DNA of 64,000 nucleotides, taken from Agrobacterium albertimagni AOL15. GTDB lineage: Bacteria; Pseudomonadota; Alphaproteobacteria; Rhizobiales; Rhizobiaceae. A model generated the notes under the pieces. The model was given only the letters and a program-made list of their open reading frames with translations, had not been told where the DNA came from and did no database searches. This document shows, piece after piece, positions 26,697-35,862 of this stretch. The stretch spans positions 1 through 64,000 of the forward strand of contig NZ_ALJF01000013.1 of the NCBI RefSeq assembly GCF_000300855.1, given 5' to 3'. A program made the position numbers and the translations under genes. How positions within the stretch are numbered: the first letter of the stretch is position 1; the number at the start of each line of letters is the position of its first letter.

Positions 26697-27281
26697 CTAA
26701 AGGTCTCGCGAACTGCTCTCTACACCGATTATCAGATAGGCAGTTAAAATATCAAATCTGGCTAGCGCGATTGATAGCTCGGACTTCGCAATCTGTATGT
26801 CGCTCGCCGAACCGCCGTTAATCAGTTCAAGAAGCTGGTTGCCCTTTGCGTATATGTCTTTCATTGACAATGTGATGAATAGAGAAAACTCTTCACCGGT
26901 TGCGGAGCTCTCCAGTTTTGCGCTTGCTCCAGGCAGGGTTGCATTGATGGTAGATTTGAGTTCTTGCAGCTGCTCTGGGCTAAGTGACGAAAATTCGATT
27001 TCTGTTGCCCCAAAATCCTTTGACATGGCAAACTCAACCGCCTGAAATTGAAGCGTTAAGTCGCTGTTTATAAGCCTTTCGATTTCTTCCTTACTTTTCG
27101 ATAGGTCGCCCGCGGATGCTTGATTCAAATCTGTCCGTAAGCGATTGATGTTGTCTTTGGCAATTTTTATGTCGGAAAAGGAGTCGCGATACTTCATTTC
27201 AAATCGGGACCCGACCTGAGCGACTGAGATGCTGGCGAATAAAACCAGCAATGACGCTGTCAGGATTCTATTGCTTTGCAT
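26697..27281 (-). CDS. Unknown membrane-anchored coiled-coil protein, low GC
   Basis: Protein of 194 residues. Residues about 5-22 (ILTASLLVLFASISVAQ) are a signal peptide or single membrane anchor. The rest is mostly helical and charged (YRDSFSDIKIAKDNINRLRTDL and KSKEEIERLINSDL), suggesting a coiled coil outside the membrane. No family recognised. The DNA is visibly AT-richer than the neighbourhood, with codons such as ATA, AGT and TTA that are rare here, pointing to recent acquisition. Its start overlaps the end of the upstream gene by 22 bases, so the two form one unit. Confidence 0.7.
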   Translation of the reverse strand: MQSNRILTASLLVLFASISVAQVGSRFEMKYRDSFSDIKIAKDNINRLRTDLNQASAGDLSKSKEEIERLINSDLTLQFQAVEFAMSKDFGATEIEFSSLSPEQLQELKSTINATLPGASAKLESSATGEEFSLFITLSMKDIYAKGNQLLELINGGSASDIQIAKSELSIALARFDILTAYLIIGVESSSRDL

Positions 27282-27688
27282 TTCTCGTGGTCTTTCAGTC
27301 GGCTGAACTTAGGATAAAGAAAAACTAGATGATCAGCGTTTATATTTCTAGCGTACCAGATCTGAAATTTTTTATCTTCGTATAGTCTACAGAAATCATT
27401 CTGAAGGTAGGCCCAGTATCTTTCAGGTAGCTGCCCTTGGTTTGCAAGGTACCCAGCATGCGCGATGAAGTCGCCATAGCGGTCGTACGCGTTATTCAAA
27501 AGTACGAAATCGTCCGCTGCGGCAAATATTTCCTCGGTGATCTCTCTGCTCTCTCGCGATATCGAGATGGTATTCGCGGCATTTAAGGACATGTTAGCCG
27601 ACGACAACTGAACGTATGCGATTTGCAGGGCCGCGATGCCTATAATCGTGGGTGCCCATTCTATTACGCGATGTAAGGTTCTGGGCAT
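27260..27688 (-). CDS. Unknown single-pass membrane protein, low GC
   Basis: Protein of 142 residues with one membrane helix near the N-terminus (about residues 12-28, PTIIGIAALQIAYVQL). A helical domain follows (ESREITEEIFAAADDFVLLNNAYDRYGDFIAHAGYL), then an aromatic-rich segment. This layout is like many small uncharacterised membrane proteins of accessory islands. No family recognised. It is the first gene of the two-gene low-GC unit with the gene at 26697 and probably works with it. Confidence 0.7.
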   Translation of the reverse strand: MPRTLHRVIEWAPTIIGIAALQIAYVQLSSANMSLNAANTISISRESREITEEIFAAADDFVLLNNAYDRYGDFIAHAGYLANQGQLPERYWAYLQNDFCRLYEDKKFQIWYARNINADHLVFLYPKFSRLKDHEKCKAIES

Positions 27689-27764
27689 CGTGCCAACCTC
27701 GGCGAGCTATTGTCTAGCCAGCATATCCGTATGCGTTAGCTTGGCAAGTCAACCGCCAGTGAAC

Positions 27765-28499
27765 TCAAAGTCCCACAGTGCCGAAGCCCGGAACCTTGAT
27801 GCCCGGTCGGGCGACATCGATGCCAGCCACGAGGCCGAGGAAATTCACCTCCAGCCCGCTGCGCGCCCCGACCGATAGCCCGGCAAAGCCACCGAGGCTC
27901 AAATGCAGGTCCCGCCCGTCCTTATCGAGATAGTAGAAGGCACCGCCCGGCAGATAGTCGCGGCCGACCGCATCGGATGGCAGAACAGCCCCCAGTTCCG
28001 GCACTTCGCGCAGCACATGCGCGACGAAAGTGTTGGAGTTCGGTCCCGGATAGATCCGGTAGCCGCCCGGCTGGCCATAGGCATAGCCGGCAATCGCCGC
28101 CTCCACCATCGGGATCAGCCGTTTGGCCTCTTCGCCCTTCACTTCGGCGACGAGCCGCGGCGGATTGGAATACCAATAGGCATCCGGCGCCCGGTGGTTG
28201 CGGCGGATCGGCGAGCCCCAGCCCACCTTGTCATAGCGCTGATAGTCGCCGTTTTCGTCCTTGGTGACGATCCAGGCATGGCTGGCGATCGCCCCCTTCA
28301 GGCCGCCGGTCATCGCCGAGAAGACATAGATCGCCGCCTCCGGGCTCTCTTCGGCCGTCGGCAGCAGCCCGGACGAGCTCCATCGTGCCGAACTCCAGCC
28401 TTCCGGATGGTCGCGCGTCGCCCAGAGCCCGGCCGAAACCAGCGTCGGCAGCACGAAGACAAGCAGGATGACGGAGACGATGCGCAGCAGAAATTTCAA
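27765..28499 (-). CDS. DUF3750 family protein
   Basis: Protein of 244 residues with an N-terminal membrane anchor (about residues 4-24). It matches the DUF3750 pattern: IYVFSAMTGGLKGAIASHAWIVTKDE near residue 60, YRIYPGPNSNTFVAHVLREVPEL near 145, and LPGGAFYYLDKDGRDLHLSLGGFAGLSVG (cited in part) near 185. The His-Cys/His features of this fold recall NlpC/P60-like folds, but the activity is unproven. It is divergent from the asparaginase gene by about 70 bases. Confidence 0.82.
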   Translation of the reverse strand: MKFLLRIVSVILLVFVLPTLVSAGLWATRDHPEGWSSARWSSSGLLPTAEESPEAAIYVFSAMTGGLKGAIASHAWIVTKDENGDYQRYDKVGWGSPIRRNHRAPDAYWYSNPPRLVAEVKGEEAKRLIPMVEAAIAGYAYGQPGGYRIYPGPNSNTFVAHVLREVPELGAVLPSDAVGRDYLPGGAFYYLDKDGRDLHLSLGGFAGLSVGARSGLEVNFLGLVAGIDVARPGIKVPGFGTVGL

Positions 28500-28571
28500 C
28501 GCGGACCTCGAACAGCAGGACGATGCATGCTTTAAGAACCATCAGAGAATATTGGCATTTTGAGGCACGTC

Positions 28572-29579
28572 ATGGAAAATCCTGTTACGGTCGAGGTCAC
28601 GCGCGGTCAACTCGTCGAGAGCCGCCATCGCGGCATGGCCGTCGTGATCGATGCCGAGGGCGCCATCGTCTTCTCCGCCGGCGATGTCGATTCCGGTGTT
28701 TTCCCCCGTTCTGCCTGCAAGGCCATGCAGGCCCTGCCGCTCGTCGAAAGCGGTGCGGCGGATGCTTACGGCTTCGGCAATCGCGAACTGGCACTCGCCT
28801 GTGCCTCCCATTCCGGCGAGCCGGAGCATGTGGCGACCGCAGCCTTCATGCTGAAGGCCGCGGGCCGGGACGCAAGCGTGCTCGAATGCGGCGCCCACTG
28901 GTCCTCACACCAGTCCGTGCTGATCGATCAGGTCCGCACACTGGAGAAGCCGACCGCCCTCCACAACAATTGCTCGGGCAAACATTCCGGCTTTGTCTGC
29001 ACCTGCTGCCACACCGGCGATGACCCGCGCGGCTATGCCGGCTTCGACCACCCGCTACAGGAGGCGATCCGCGCCATCATGACGGATCTGACCGGCGCCG
29101 TGCTCTCGAGAGACAATTGCGGCACCGATGGCTGCTCGATCCCCACCTACGCCGTGCCGCTCACGGGCCTTGCCCGCGGCTTCGGCAAGCTGGTCACCGG
29201 CAAGGGGCTGGAGCCCTTGCGCGCCGCCGCCGCCCGCCGCCTGATCAATGCCTGCATGGCAGAACCCTTCTACGTCGCCGGCACGAAACGCTTCTGCACC
29301 AAGCTGATGCAGGTCGCACCGGGCAGGATCTTCGCCAAGACCGGCGCCGAAGGCGTCTTCTGCGCGCTTCTGCCGGATAAGGGCCTCTCCTTCGCCGTGA
29401 AGGCCGAGGATGGCGCAACCCGCGCCGCAGAGGCGATGATCGCAGCCCTGCTTGCCCGCCATTTCGATGCGGATAGCGAGGAGCGGGCCGCCCTGATGAA
29501 GCTTGCCCATCACGGCATGACGAACTGGAATGGCCTGTCGGTCGGCACAATCAGGACGACGGACGTGCTGTTCGCCTGA
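28572..29579 (+). CDS. Rhizobium-type L-asparaginase
   Basis: Protein of 335 residues of the Rhizobium etli asparaginase family (PF06089), unrelated to E. coli AnsA/AnsB. The active-site motifs FPRSACK (Ser47, Lys50) and NNCSGKHSGF (Cys134, Lys137) are intact, matching Ser48/Lys51/Cys135/Lys138 of the R. etli enzyme within one residue. Further conserved cysteines lie in NCGTDGCSIP. It hydrolyses asparagine to aspartate and ammonia in the cytoplasm. GAGG six bases before the ATG at 28572 sets the start; a TTG four codons earlier is less likely. Confidence 0.9.
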   Translation: MENPVTVEVTRGQLVESRHRGMAVVIDAEGAIVFSAGDVDSGVFPRSACKAMQALPLVESGAADAYGFGNRELALACASHSGEPEHVATAAFMLKAAGRDASVLECGAHWSSHQSVLIDQVRTLEKPTALHNNCSGKHSGFVCTCCHTGDDPRGYAGFDHPLQEAIRAIMTDLTGAVLSRDNCGTDGCSIPTYAVPLTGLARGFGKLVTGKGLEPLRAAAARRLINACMAEPFYVAGTKRFCTKLMQVAPGRIFAKTGAEGVFCALLPDKGLSFAVKAEDGATRAAEAMIAALLARHFDADSEERAALMKLAHHGMTNWNGLSVGTIRTTDVLFA

Positions 29580-29696
29580 GCCTTCGACGTTTGCCGGTCA
29601 GCCACGCAGCGGCCACCTGCCTCAAGGGAGGTTTAACCCTTGTCGGTCTAGAGTGCCGCCACGACCCATCGTGGGCAAACGACGAGGCCGAGTGTC

Positions 29697-30992
29697 ATGA
29701 CTGTTTCGATCAAAGGGCGAGACCGCGCCGCCGCCATGACCAGGGCTGGCCGCAGCTGGACCGTTCCGGTGGAATTTCATGGCCGCAGTCTGGACCTCGA
29801 ATGCCGCGAAACCCTCGATGAACTCGAAGCATTGAAGGATGTCTGGCAGGGCCTGGAAGGCCGCAGTCCAGAAGCTTTCGGCTATTTTCAGAGCTTCGAC
29901 TGGTGCCTGTCCTGGTCCCGGCTCTACCTCGCGCCGGAAAAGATGGAGGCGCGCGCCCGGGTCTATGTGCTGTGGGATGGCGCCGACTGCGTGATGATCT
30001 GGCCGCTGATGACCCGTCGCATCAGCCCGGCAATCACGCTTCTCGTTCCGCTGACGGCGCCGATGAACCAGTATTCGACGCTGCTTTACGATCCCGCCCG
30101 TTTTGATCGGACAGCCGGCCGGGCGGTGCTCGAGGAAATCCGCAGGGATCGGGGGCTCGATGCCATCTGCCTCGATCATGTGCCGCAATCCGCGCTACTC
30201 GCAGATATTCTGGAAGGCCAAGGCGTGAGCCCCGAGGGCGGGCAGCAATCCTCGATCCTCGATCTCTCTGCTATCACCGACTGGGAAAGCCATCACCGTG
30301 CCTTGCCGAAGAAACAACGCCTGCAGCGCAACAGCCGCCGCAACCGGTTGGAAAAACTGGGCGCCCTCGATTATCGCGTCTATCCGGCGGGAAGTCGCGG
30401 ATACGCAGACAACATCGAGCGCTGCATCGCCCTGAAACAGGCCTGGCTCAGAGACACCGGCCGGCTCGGCCGCGACGTGTTTGACCCACGCTTTGTCGCC
30501 TTCCTCCGCGATCTCGGCACCAGTGCGAACGAGGGCGACGACGGCGTCTACCTGCATGCCCTGACGCTCGACGGCAGCCCGATCGCCATGGAAATCGGCA
30601 TGCGCTTCCGCGATGACTATTACTGCTTCCTAGGCGCCATCGATCTCGCCTATCAGAAATATTCTCCGGGCAAGGTGCAGATGGAAAGCGCCCAGCGCTG
30701 GGCGATCGAAACCGGGATCCGCCGCTTCGATTTTCTCAATGACCCTTCCGCCTACAAGTCGAGCTGGACCAACGCCACCGAGCCGCTGACCGCCTCCTAT
30801 GTTCCGCTGACCAGCCTCGGCCGGCTCTATTGCCATCACTGGATGGCAGGCCTTCGCCCGCATATGCGCTCCATCTACCATCGCTTCGGCGCGCAAATCC
30901 GGGCCCGCCTGCTGTCGGCGGTCGGTCCGGTCCAGCGCTTGCTTGGTCGCCATGGCGGCAGCATGGGCCTCGTCCTGTGCTGCATGCCATGA
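29697..30992 (+). CDS. GNAT acetyltransferase, CelD/BioF2 family
   Basis: Protein of 431 residues with the double-GNAT layout of the CelD/BioF2/FemAB-like family (Acetyltransf_6). Motifs are WSRLYLAPEKMEARARVYVLWDG in the first half, and KQRLQRNSRRNRLEKLG plus RFRDDYYCFLGAIDLAYQKYSPGKVQ in the second. Such proteins usually modify extracellular polysaccharide precursors. The stop overlaps the next gene's start by four bases (ATGA), so it is coupled to a polysaccharide flippase gene, which supports that role. Precise substrate unknown. Confidence 0.85.
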   Translation: MTVSIKGRDRAAAMTRAGRSWTVPVEFHGRSLDLECRETLDELEALKDVWQGLEGRSPEAFGYFQSFDWCLSWSRLYLAPEKMEARARVYVLWDGADCVMIWPLMTRRISPAITLLVPLTAPMNQYSTLLYDPARFDRTAGRAVLEEIRRDRGLDAICLDHVPQSALLADILEGQGVSPEGGQQSSILDLSAITDWESHHRALPKKQRLQRNSRRNRLEKLGALDYRVYPAGSRGYADNIERCIALKQAWLRDTGRLGRDVFDPRFVAFLRDLGTSANEGDDGVYLHALTLDGSPIAMEIGMRFRDDYYCFLGAIDLAYQKYSPGKVQMESAQRWAIETGIRRFDFLNDPSAYKSSWTNATEPLTASYVPLTSLGRLYCHHWMAGLRPHMRSIYHRFGAQIRARLLSAVGPVQRLLGRHGGSMGLVLCCMP

Positions 30993-32323
30993 TCGCGCGG
31001 TCAGTCGCCAGATTGCAGCAGGCGGTGCGTGACCCCGGCCTGCGCGGGGCGCTTGTCAGCATCTCCGTCCGCATCGCTGCCGCCTTTGTCGGGCTTGGTC
31101 TGCAGATCCTGCTCGCCCGGCTGATGGCGCTCGAGGATTACGGCGTCTATGTCATTCTCTGGACTTGGGTCAGCGTCGTCGGACAGATCGGTGTGCTCGG
31201 CTTCTACGATTCCGCCGCCCGCTTCATTCCCCGCTATGGCCGGCGCGAAAAACACGCCCACCTGACGGGCTACCTCGCGACCGGCTTCCGCGCCGTCATC
31301 CTCGGCTCCGGCGTGTTGGCTGCTCTCGCCATTGCCTTCCTGCTTGTCCTTCCGGGCCTTGTCGAGCCGGCCTTCCTGCTGCCGATCGGCGTGCTTGCCC
31401 TCGGCTTCCCCGTCCTGTCGCTCGAAACCTATGTGACAGGCATTGCCCGCGGTTTCGGCTGGTATGCGCTATCGACCGTGCCGGGTTTCATCCTGCGGCC
31501 GGTGATGGTGATGATCGGCGTCGGTCTGGTGAGGCTTGCAGGCCTGCCGCTCGATGCCGTGACCGTGCTTGCTATTGTCGTGCTCGCTTCGATCGTCGTT
31601 CTCATCGTCCAGGCCCTGCTGCTGCGCGCCCGCCTGCCCAGAAAGACCACGCCCACCGCAACGACACCGGAGCGCCGTCGATTCTGGCTACTCGCTTCGG
31701 TGCTGATGATGCCGGCGATGACGGCGGAAGAACTCTTCGTCTGGATCGACGTGCTGATCCTCGGCTTTCTGGTAAGCCCGGATCAGGCCTCCCTCTATTT
31801 CGCCGCCCAGCGCTCCCTGTCGCTCGCTGCCTTCGTGCAATATGGCTTCATGCTGGTCGCCGCGCGTGGCTTCTCGCTGTCGCTCGCCTCAGCCGACAGG
31901 GCAGGGCTGCAGGCGCGCATCACCCGCTCGACCAATGCCACCTTCTGGCTCACCATTCCCTCGGTCGCGCTGACGCTCGCCGCCGGCTATCCGCTGCTGC
32001 ACCTCTTCGGAGAAGCCTTCGTCACCGCCTATCCCTGCCTCGTCTTGCTGGGCCTTGCCTATGTCATCCGCGCCGCAACCGGCCAGGCGGCCGAGCTCCT
32101 CGTGGTCCAGGGCCGCTACCGCCTGAGCCTTGCCATCGTGTCGCTCTCGGTTGCCGTCTGCGTCGCGGCGATGTTCGTCCTCGTGCCCCTCTGGGGCATA
32201 ACAGGTGCCGCTGCCGCCATGGTCCTCGTGCAGATCGTCCGGCTGGTGGTGGTCACGGGGCTGGTCCACCGCCACACCGGCTATTGGGTGCTGGTTCGGC
32301 TGTTTGCGCGTGCCAACGGATAG
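30989..32323 (+). CDS. Oligosaccharide flippase (Wzx/MOP family)
   Basis: Protein of 444 residues with about 12 membrane helices, of the MOP (multidrug/oligosaccharidyl-lipid/polysaccharide) exporter superfamily. The start region GLGLQILLARLMALEDYGVYVILWTWV has the family's ARxLG/DYG-type motif. The ATG at 30989 overlaps the preceding stop; upstream in-frame DNA belongs to the GNAT gene. It would flip a lipid-linked oligosaccharide across the inner membrane. No polymerase or glycosyltransferase is adjacent, so the polysaccharide must be specified elsewhere. Confidence 0.88.
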   Translation: MIARSVARLQQAVRDPGLRGALVSISVRIAAAFVGLGLQILLARLMALEDYGVYVILWTWVSVVGQIGVLGFYDSAARFIPRYGRREKHAHLTGYLATGFRAVILGSGVLAALAIAFLLVLPGLVEPAFLLPIGVLALGFPVLSLETYVTGIARGFGWYALSTVPGFILRPVMVMIGVGLVRLAGLPLDAVTVLAIVVLASIVVLIVQALLLRARLPRKTTPTATTPERRRFWLLASVLMMPAMTAEELFVWIDVLILGFLVSPDQASLYFAAQRSLSLAAFVQYGFMLVAARGFSLSLASADRAGLQARITRSTNATFWLTIPSVALTLAAGYPLLHLFGEAFVTAYPCLVLLGLAYVIRAATGQAAELLVVQGRYRLSLAIVSLSVAVCVAAMFVLVPLWGITGAAAAMVLVQIVRLVVVTGLVHRHTGYWVLVRLFARANG

Positions 32324-32335
32324 GGCCGGAGGTGG

Positions 32336-32995
32336 TCACTCCACCTCTGCCAGCCGCTTCTCCCACATCGCCTTGAAGCCCGGACGGGACTGGATGCGGG
32401 CGAGCCATTCCGCCGTCTTCGGATGGGCGTCGAACAGCGGCTGATAGGCCTGGGCGTAGCGCACGACCTCGCCGAGATTGATGTCGGCCACGGTGAAGCG
32501 GTCGCCGACCGCATAGTCATGGGCGGAGAAATGCTTCTCCAGAACCCCGAACGGCCGAGCGAGGATCTGCGCGACTGCTTCGGCCTCGGCGCGGCCGGCC
32601 TCGGTCGAAAGCCGGCCCTCGTTGTTCGCATGCGAGATCTTCAGCGCCTCGGTCTCGATCGCGGTTGCTGCAAAAAGGGTCCATTGCAATGTCAGCGCGT
32701 CTTCGGCGGCATCCTTGGGCGCGATCGGCCCGCCGATCGTCTTCGCTACATGGATGGTCTGCGCCAGCGACTCGTTCAGCACGAGGCCGTCGTCCTCGAT
32801 CGTCGGAATGCTGCCCATCGGGTTGACGGTGAGAAACGCCGGCGACCGCGTATTGAGCCGGGCATCCGCCGCCATCGGATCCTTGAGCTTGTAGGCCTGA
32901 ATGACCGGCACCAGTTCGAAGGGCGCGCCGAGCTCCTCCATCAGCCAGAGAATGCGCGTCGCCCGCGACTTGTAGACGCCATAGATCTTCAGCAT
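32336..32995 (-). CDS. Glutathione S-transferase family protein
   Basis: Protein of 219 residues. The N-terminal thioredoxin-like domain has IYGVYKSRATRILWLMEELG (Ser or Tyr as catalytic candidate near residues 5-10), the cis-Pro segment SIPTIEDDGLVLNES and the family loop. The C-terminal helical domain includes GDRFTVADINLGEVVRY. It probably conjugates or reduces small electrophiles with glutathione. It is convergent with the flippase gene. The 300 bases on its other side (32996-33296) hold no gene. Confidence 0.88.
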   Translation of the reverse strand: MLKIYGVYKSRATRILWLMEELGAPFELVPVIQAYKLKDPMAADARLNTRSPAFLTVNPMGSIPTIEDDGLVLNESLAQTIHVAKTIGGPIAPKDAAEDALTLQWTLFAATAIETEALKISHANNEGRLSTEAGRAEAEAVAQILARPFGVLEKHFSAHDYAVGDRFTVADINLGEVVRYAQAYQPLFDAHPKTAEWLARIQSRPGFKAMWEKRLAEVE

Positions 32996-33296
32996 GCCGG
33001 TCTCCCTTGATTGGTGGGCCGGAGGCTATCGCGCCGATGGGCTATGGAAAAGCCGTTCGGACTGATGGGATCGATGAATTTTGCTGATCGCTCCTCACAT
33101 TGACACGACGGCGCAACCGCGCGTATTCCTGTGGCTCCAGGGTCCGCAGTTCACCCAGGCGTCACCGCCCCGAAAAGGGGAGCTAAACCTGCCTTTCTCT
33201 TGTCGACACAGGCTCGTTTTTCCGTGCCCCGTCGGAAGTCGGTGACCACCGGCCTTGTGGTCTTTTCAACGACCGGGCACGACCAGGAGAACAGAG

Positions 33297-33854
33297 ATGT
33301 CGAGGACGACCCATGCCTTTGCTGCGCCCGATCTGTCGGCGCTGGCGAAAAACCTCAAGCGCGAACTGGAAGCCCGGGTGGACCTGCCCGGCCATGTCGA
33401 GCTCCTGAACATGCTGACGCGTGCCGTCGGCTACCGAAACTACCAGCATTTCAAGGCGAGCCGGGCGGCAGAGGATCGCCTGGCCAATCCGCCCGTCGTC
33501 GAGGCCGAGCCCGCGGTCGATTTCCGCCGCGTCGAACTCACCGCCCGCTGCTTTGCCGGGACCGATAGTCTCGTCCGCTGGCCGGGCAAGCTCAACCAGC
33601 AGCAGCTCGCGCTCTGGGTGCTCTGGTCCTTCCTGCCGGCCGGTCAGGAGATGCCGGAAAAAGCGGTCAACGAGGTACTGATGCGCCACAACGGTTTCGG
33701 CGATCACGTGCTGATCCGCCGGGAACTGGTGAATATGGGGCTTTTGTCCCGCACCCGCGATTGCCGCCTCTATCGTCGGGTCGAGAAACGTCCGCCACCG
33801 GAGGCGCGCGAATTGATCCGCTGGGTCGGCAACCGTCAATCGTCACGGAACTGA
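33297..33854 (+). CDS. DUF2087 domain protein
   Basis: Protein of 185 residues. The N-terminal half is helical (SALAKNLKRELEARVDL, LNMLTRAVGYRNYQHFKA). The C-terminal 85 residues match DUF2087: WPGKLNQQQLALWVLWSFLPAGQEMPEKAVNEVL and LIRRELVNMGLLSRTRDCRLYRRVE, a winged-helix-like fold common in ArsR-type regulators. AGGAGA with seven-base spacing fixes the ATG at 33297. It is probably a regulator or RNA/DNA-binding protein; no target is visible. Confidence 0.78.
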   Translation: MSRTTHAFAAPDLSALAKNLKRELEARVDLPGHVELLNMLTRAVGYRNYQHFKASRAAEDRLANPPVVEAEPAVDFRRVELTARCFAGTDSLVRWPGKLNQQQLALWVLWSFLPAGQEMPEKAVNEVLMRHNGFGDHVLIRRELVNMGLLSRTRDCRLYRRVEKRPPPEARELIRWVGNRQSSRN

Positions 33855-33899
33855 CGGGGAGCGAGGTTGCAGGGACGGGCGGCCTTCGCCCTCCGTCCC

Positions 33900-35738
33900 T
33901 CAGCCGGCGCGCGGCACAAGCTGCCGTTCTCGATCGAGCAGAATGCGTGTCCACTCCGGGTGGAACTGGCTGACCTCGAGCATTTCCCGCACGCTGTCGC
34001 GATCCATGGGACGCGAGAAATAATAGCCCTGGCCGGCCTTGCAATCGAGAGACAGCAGATGCTCGGCCTGGCTCTCTTCTTCGATGCCCTCGGCAATCAC
34101 CCAGATTCCGAGCCCGCGTGCGATGTCGAGCAGCCCTTTCGTGATCACCGATCCGCTGCCGGCGTCGGCCAGGCGACGAACGAAGCACTTGTCGATCTTG
34201 ATGACGTCGACCGGCACTGTCAGCAGATGGGTGAGCGAGGCAAAGCCGGTGCCGAAATCGTCGAGCGCCACCTTGATGCCGGCCTCGCGCATGGCCCGGA
34301 TCTCTTCGGCAATCACATTGTCTTTCTGGGCGAGATAGACGGATTCGGTCACCTCGGCGACGACCACGCTAGCCGGCAGGCCGACGCGGCTCACGGCATC
34401 GACGATCCGCTGCGTCAGCCGACCACGGTGGAAATCGGCGGCGGACAGATTGAGGCCGACACGCGAGAATTGCAGACCTTCTCGCTGCCATTCGATGCAT
34501 GCCGCCGAAATGCGCTCCAGCATGCGCTCGGTGATCTCGATTGCCACATGCGCATCCTTCATCGCCTCCTGGAAATGAGCGGCGGCAACCAGGCTGCCAT
34601 CGGCCATCCTCATCCGGCAGAGCGACTCAAATCCCATGATCCGCCCGGTGGCGAGTTCGATGATCGGCTGGTAATGGGCGTCGATGCGGTCATCGCGCAG
34701 CGCCCGATCCACCTCCTGCACGGCACGGAAGCGCTTGACGATCGAGGTGCCGAGACCGGGGGCATATTCGAGATAGCGCCCGCGTGCCCGTTCCTTGGCG
34801 TGATAAAGAGCGTAGTCGGCATTCTGGCGCACCTGCTGCGGGCTGCGCTCGATGCCGGCCTTTGCGCCGCCGAGTGTCGCGGCAGGATAGATCAGATGCC
34901 CGGCACAGTCGGCCGGCTCCTTGATCCGCTGGATCAGCGCTTCGGCAAGTTCGGTCGGGTCCGTCGCCTCCAGGCAGGGCACGATCACGGCAAATTCGTC
35001 GCCGCCGAGCCGGAAGGTCATCTCCGCGGGCGCGCGATCCTTCAGGCGATGCGCAACGATGCGGATCAGGTCGTCGCCGGCGCTGTGGCCGAAGGTATCG
35101 TTGACCATCTTCAGATTGTCGAGGTCGATCAGCATCAGTGCCCAGTCCTGGCCCCGGCGCGCCACATCCTCGATCGTCTCGTTGAAGCGGCTGCGGTTCG
35201 GCAGGCCGGTCAGGTTGTCGGTTTCGGCAAGCTTCCGTCGCTCGGCAATCCGCTGGTCGCGCTCGATGGCGATAGCGCAGAGATGCACACAGGCTTCGAC
35301 AGCCGCCTTCTCCGCATCCGATGGGCCGCGCGCGACACGGTAGTAGAAGGCAAAGGTGCCGAGCACCTTCCCGGCACCGATGATCGGCGTGGACCAACAG
35401 GCTCTCAGGCCATTGGGCAGGGCCAGGCTCTTGAAGGCCTGCCAATAGGGATGCGTGTCGATATCCTCGACGAGAACGGGCTCGCCGAAATATGCTGCGG
35501 TCCCGCATGAGCCCACGCCGGGTCCGATCGCGGTTCCATCGATGGCGGAGGTGTATTCGAGCGGCAGTGACGGACCGGCGAGATGCCTCAGCCGCTGCTC
35601 GTCGTCGAGCAGCAACACCGAGCAGACGAGATCATTGCTGCTCGCTTCCACCTCGCGGCAGAGTCTATCGACCGTCTCCGCCAGAGGATGTCCCATGGCG
35701 ATCATTTCGAGGATGGTGTTCTGCAGTTTCAGGAACAT
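33900..35738 (-). CDS. GAF-GGDEF-EAL c-di-GMP signalling protein
   Basis: Protein of 612 residues. An N-terminal GAF sensor domain (about 20-160, GPGVGSCGTAAYFGEPVLVEDI) is followed by GGDEF (about 170-330) with intact GGDEF signature (RLGGDEFAVI) and EAL (about 345-600). The EAL catalytic residues are present: FESLCR, GLNLSAADF, AEVTES, DDFGTGFASL, KIDK, AEGIEEE, QGYYFSRP. It may therefore both make and degrade c-di-GMP, with one activity dominant. No membrane helix, so a cytoplasmic sensor. Transcribed leftward, alone. Confidence 0.92.
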   Translation of the reverse strand: MFLKLQNTILEMIAMGHPLAETVDRLCREVEASSNDLVCSVLLLDDEQRLRHLAGPSLPLEYTSAIDGTAIGPGVGSCGTAAYFGEPVLVEDIDTHPYWQAFKSLALPNGLRACWSTPIIGAGKVLGTFAFYYRVARGPSDAEKAAVEACVHLCAIAIERDQRIAERRKLAETDNLTGLPNRSRFNETIEDVARRGQDWALMLIDLDNLKMVNDTFGHSAGDDLIRIVAHRLKDRAPAEMTFRLGGDEFAVIVPCLEATDPTELAEALIQRIKEPADCAGHLIYPAATLGGAKAGIERSPQQVRQNADYALYHAKERARGRYLEYAPGLGTSIVKRFRAVQEVDRALRDDRIDAHYQPIIELATGRIMGFESLCRMRMADGSLVAAAHFQEAMKDAHVAIEITERMLERISAACIEWQREGLQFSRVGLNLSAADFHRGRLTQRIVDAVSRVGLPASVVVAEVTESVYLAQKDNVIAEEIRAMREAGIKVALDDFGTGFASLTHLLTVPVDVIKIDKCFVRRLADAGSGSVITKGLLDIARGLGIWVIAEGIEEESQAEHLLSLDCKAGQGYYFSRPMDRDSVREMLEVSQFHPEWTRILLDRERQLVPRAG

Positions 35739-35862
35739 GGGTTTCGCTGCATTAGGGTCGTCAGCGATTAGATCAGCCGGGCCTTAAACAGAGATTACGA
35801 CTAACCGAAAATACGGGTGTTGGTTTCCCAAGCGTTAACGCTGAGGCTCGCTCTTCGCCGGA

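Noticed and set aside
25881-27688. Genomic island with integrase and attachment sites
   Set aside because: Composition shift is visible, but no integrase, tRNA or direct repeats were found, so only an accessory patch is claimed.
33867-35510. 547-codon rightward frame
   Set aside because: Mirror of the GAF-GGDEF-EAL gene, which carries intact signature motifs.
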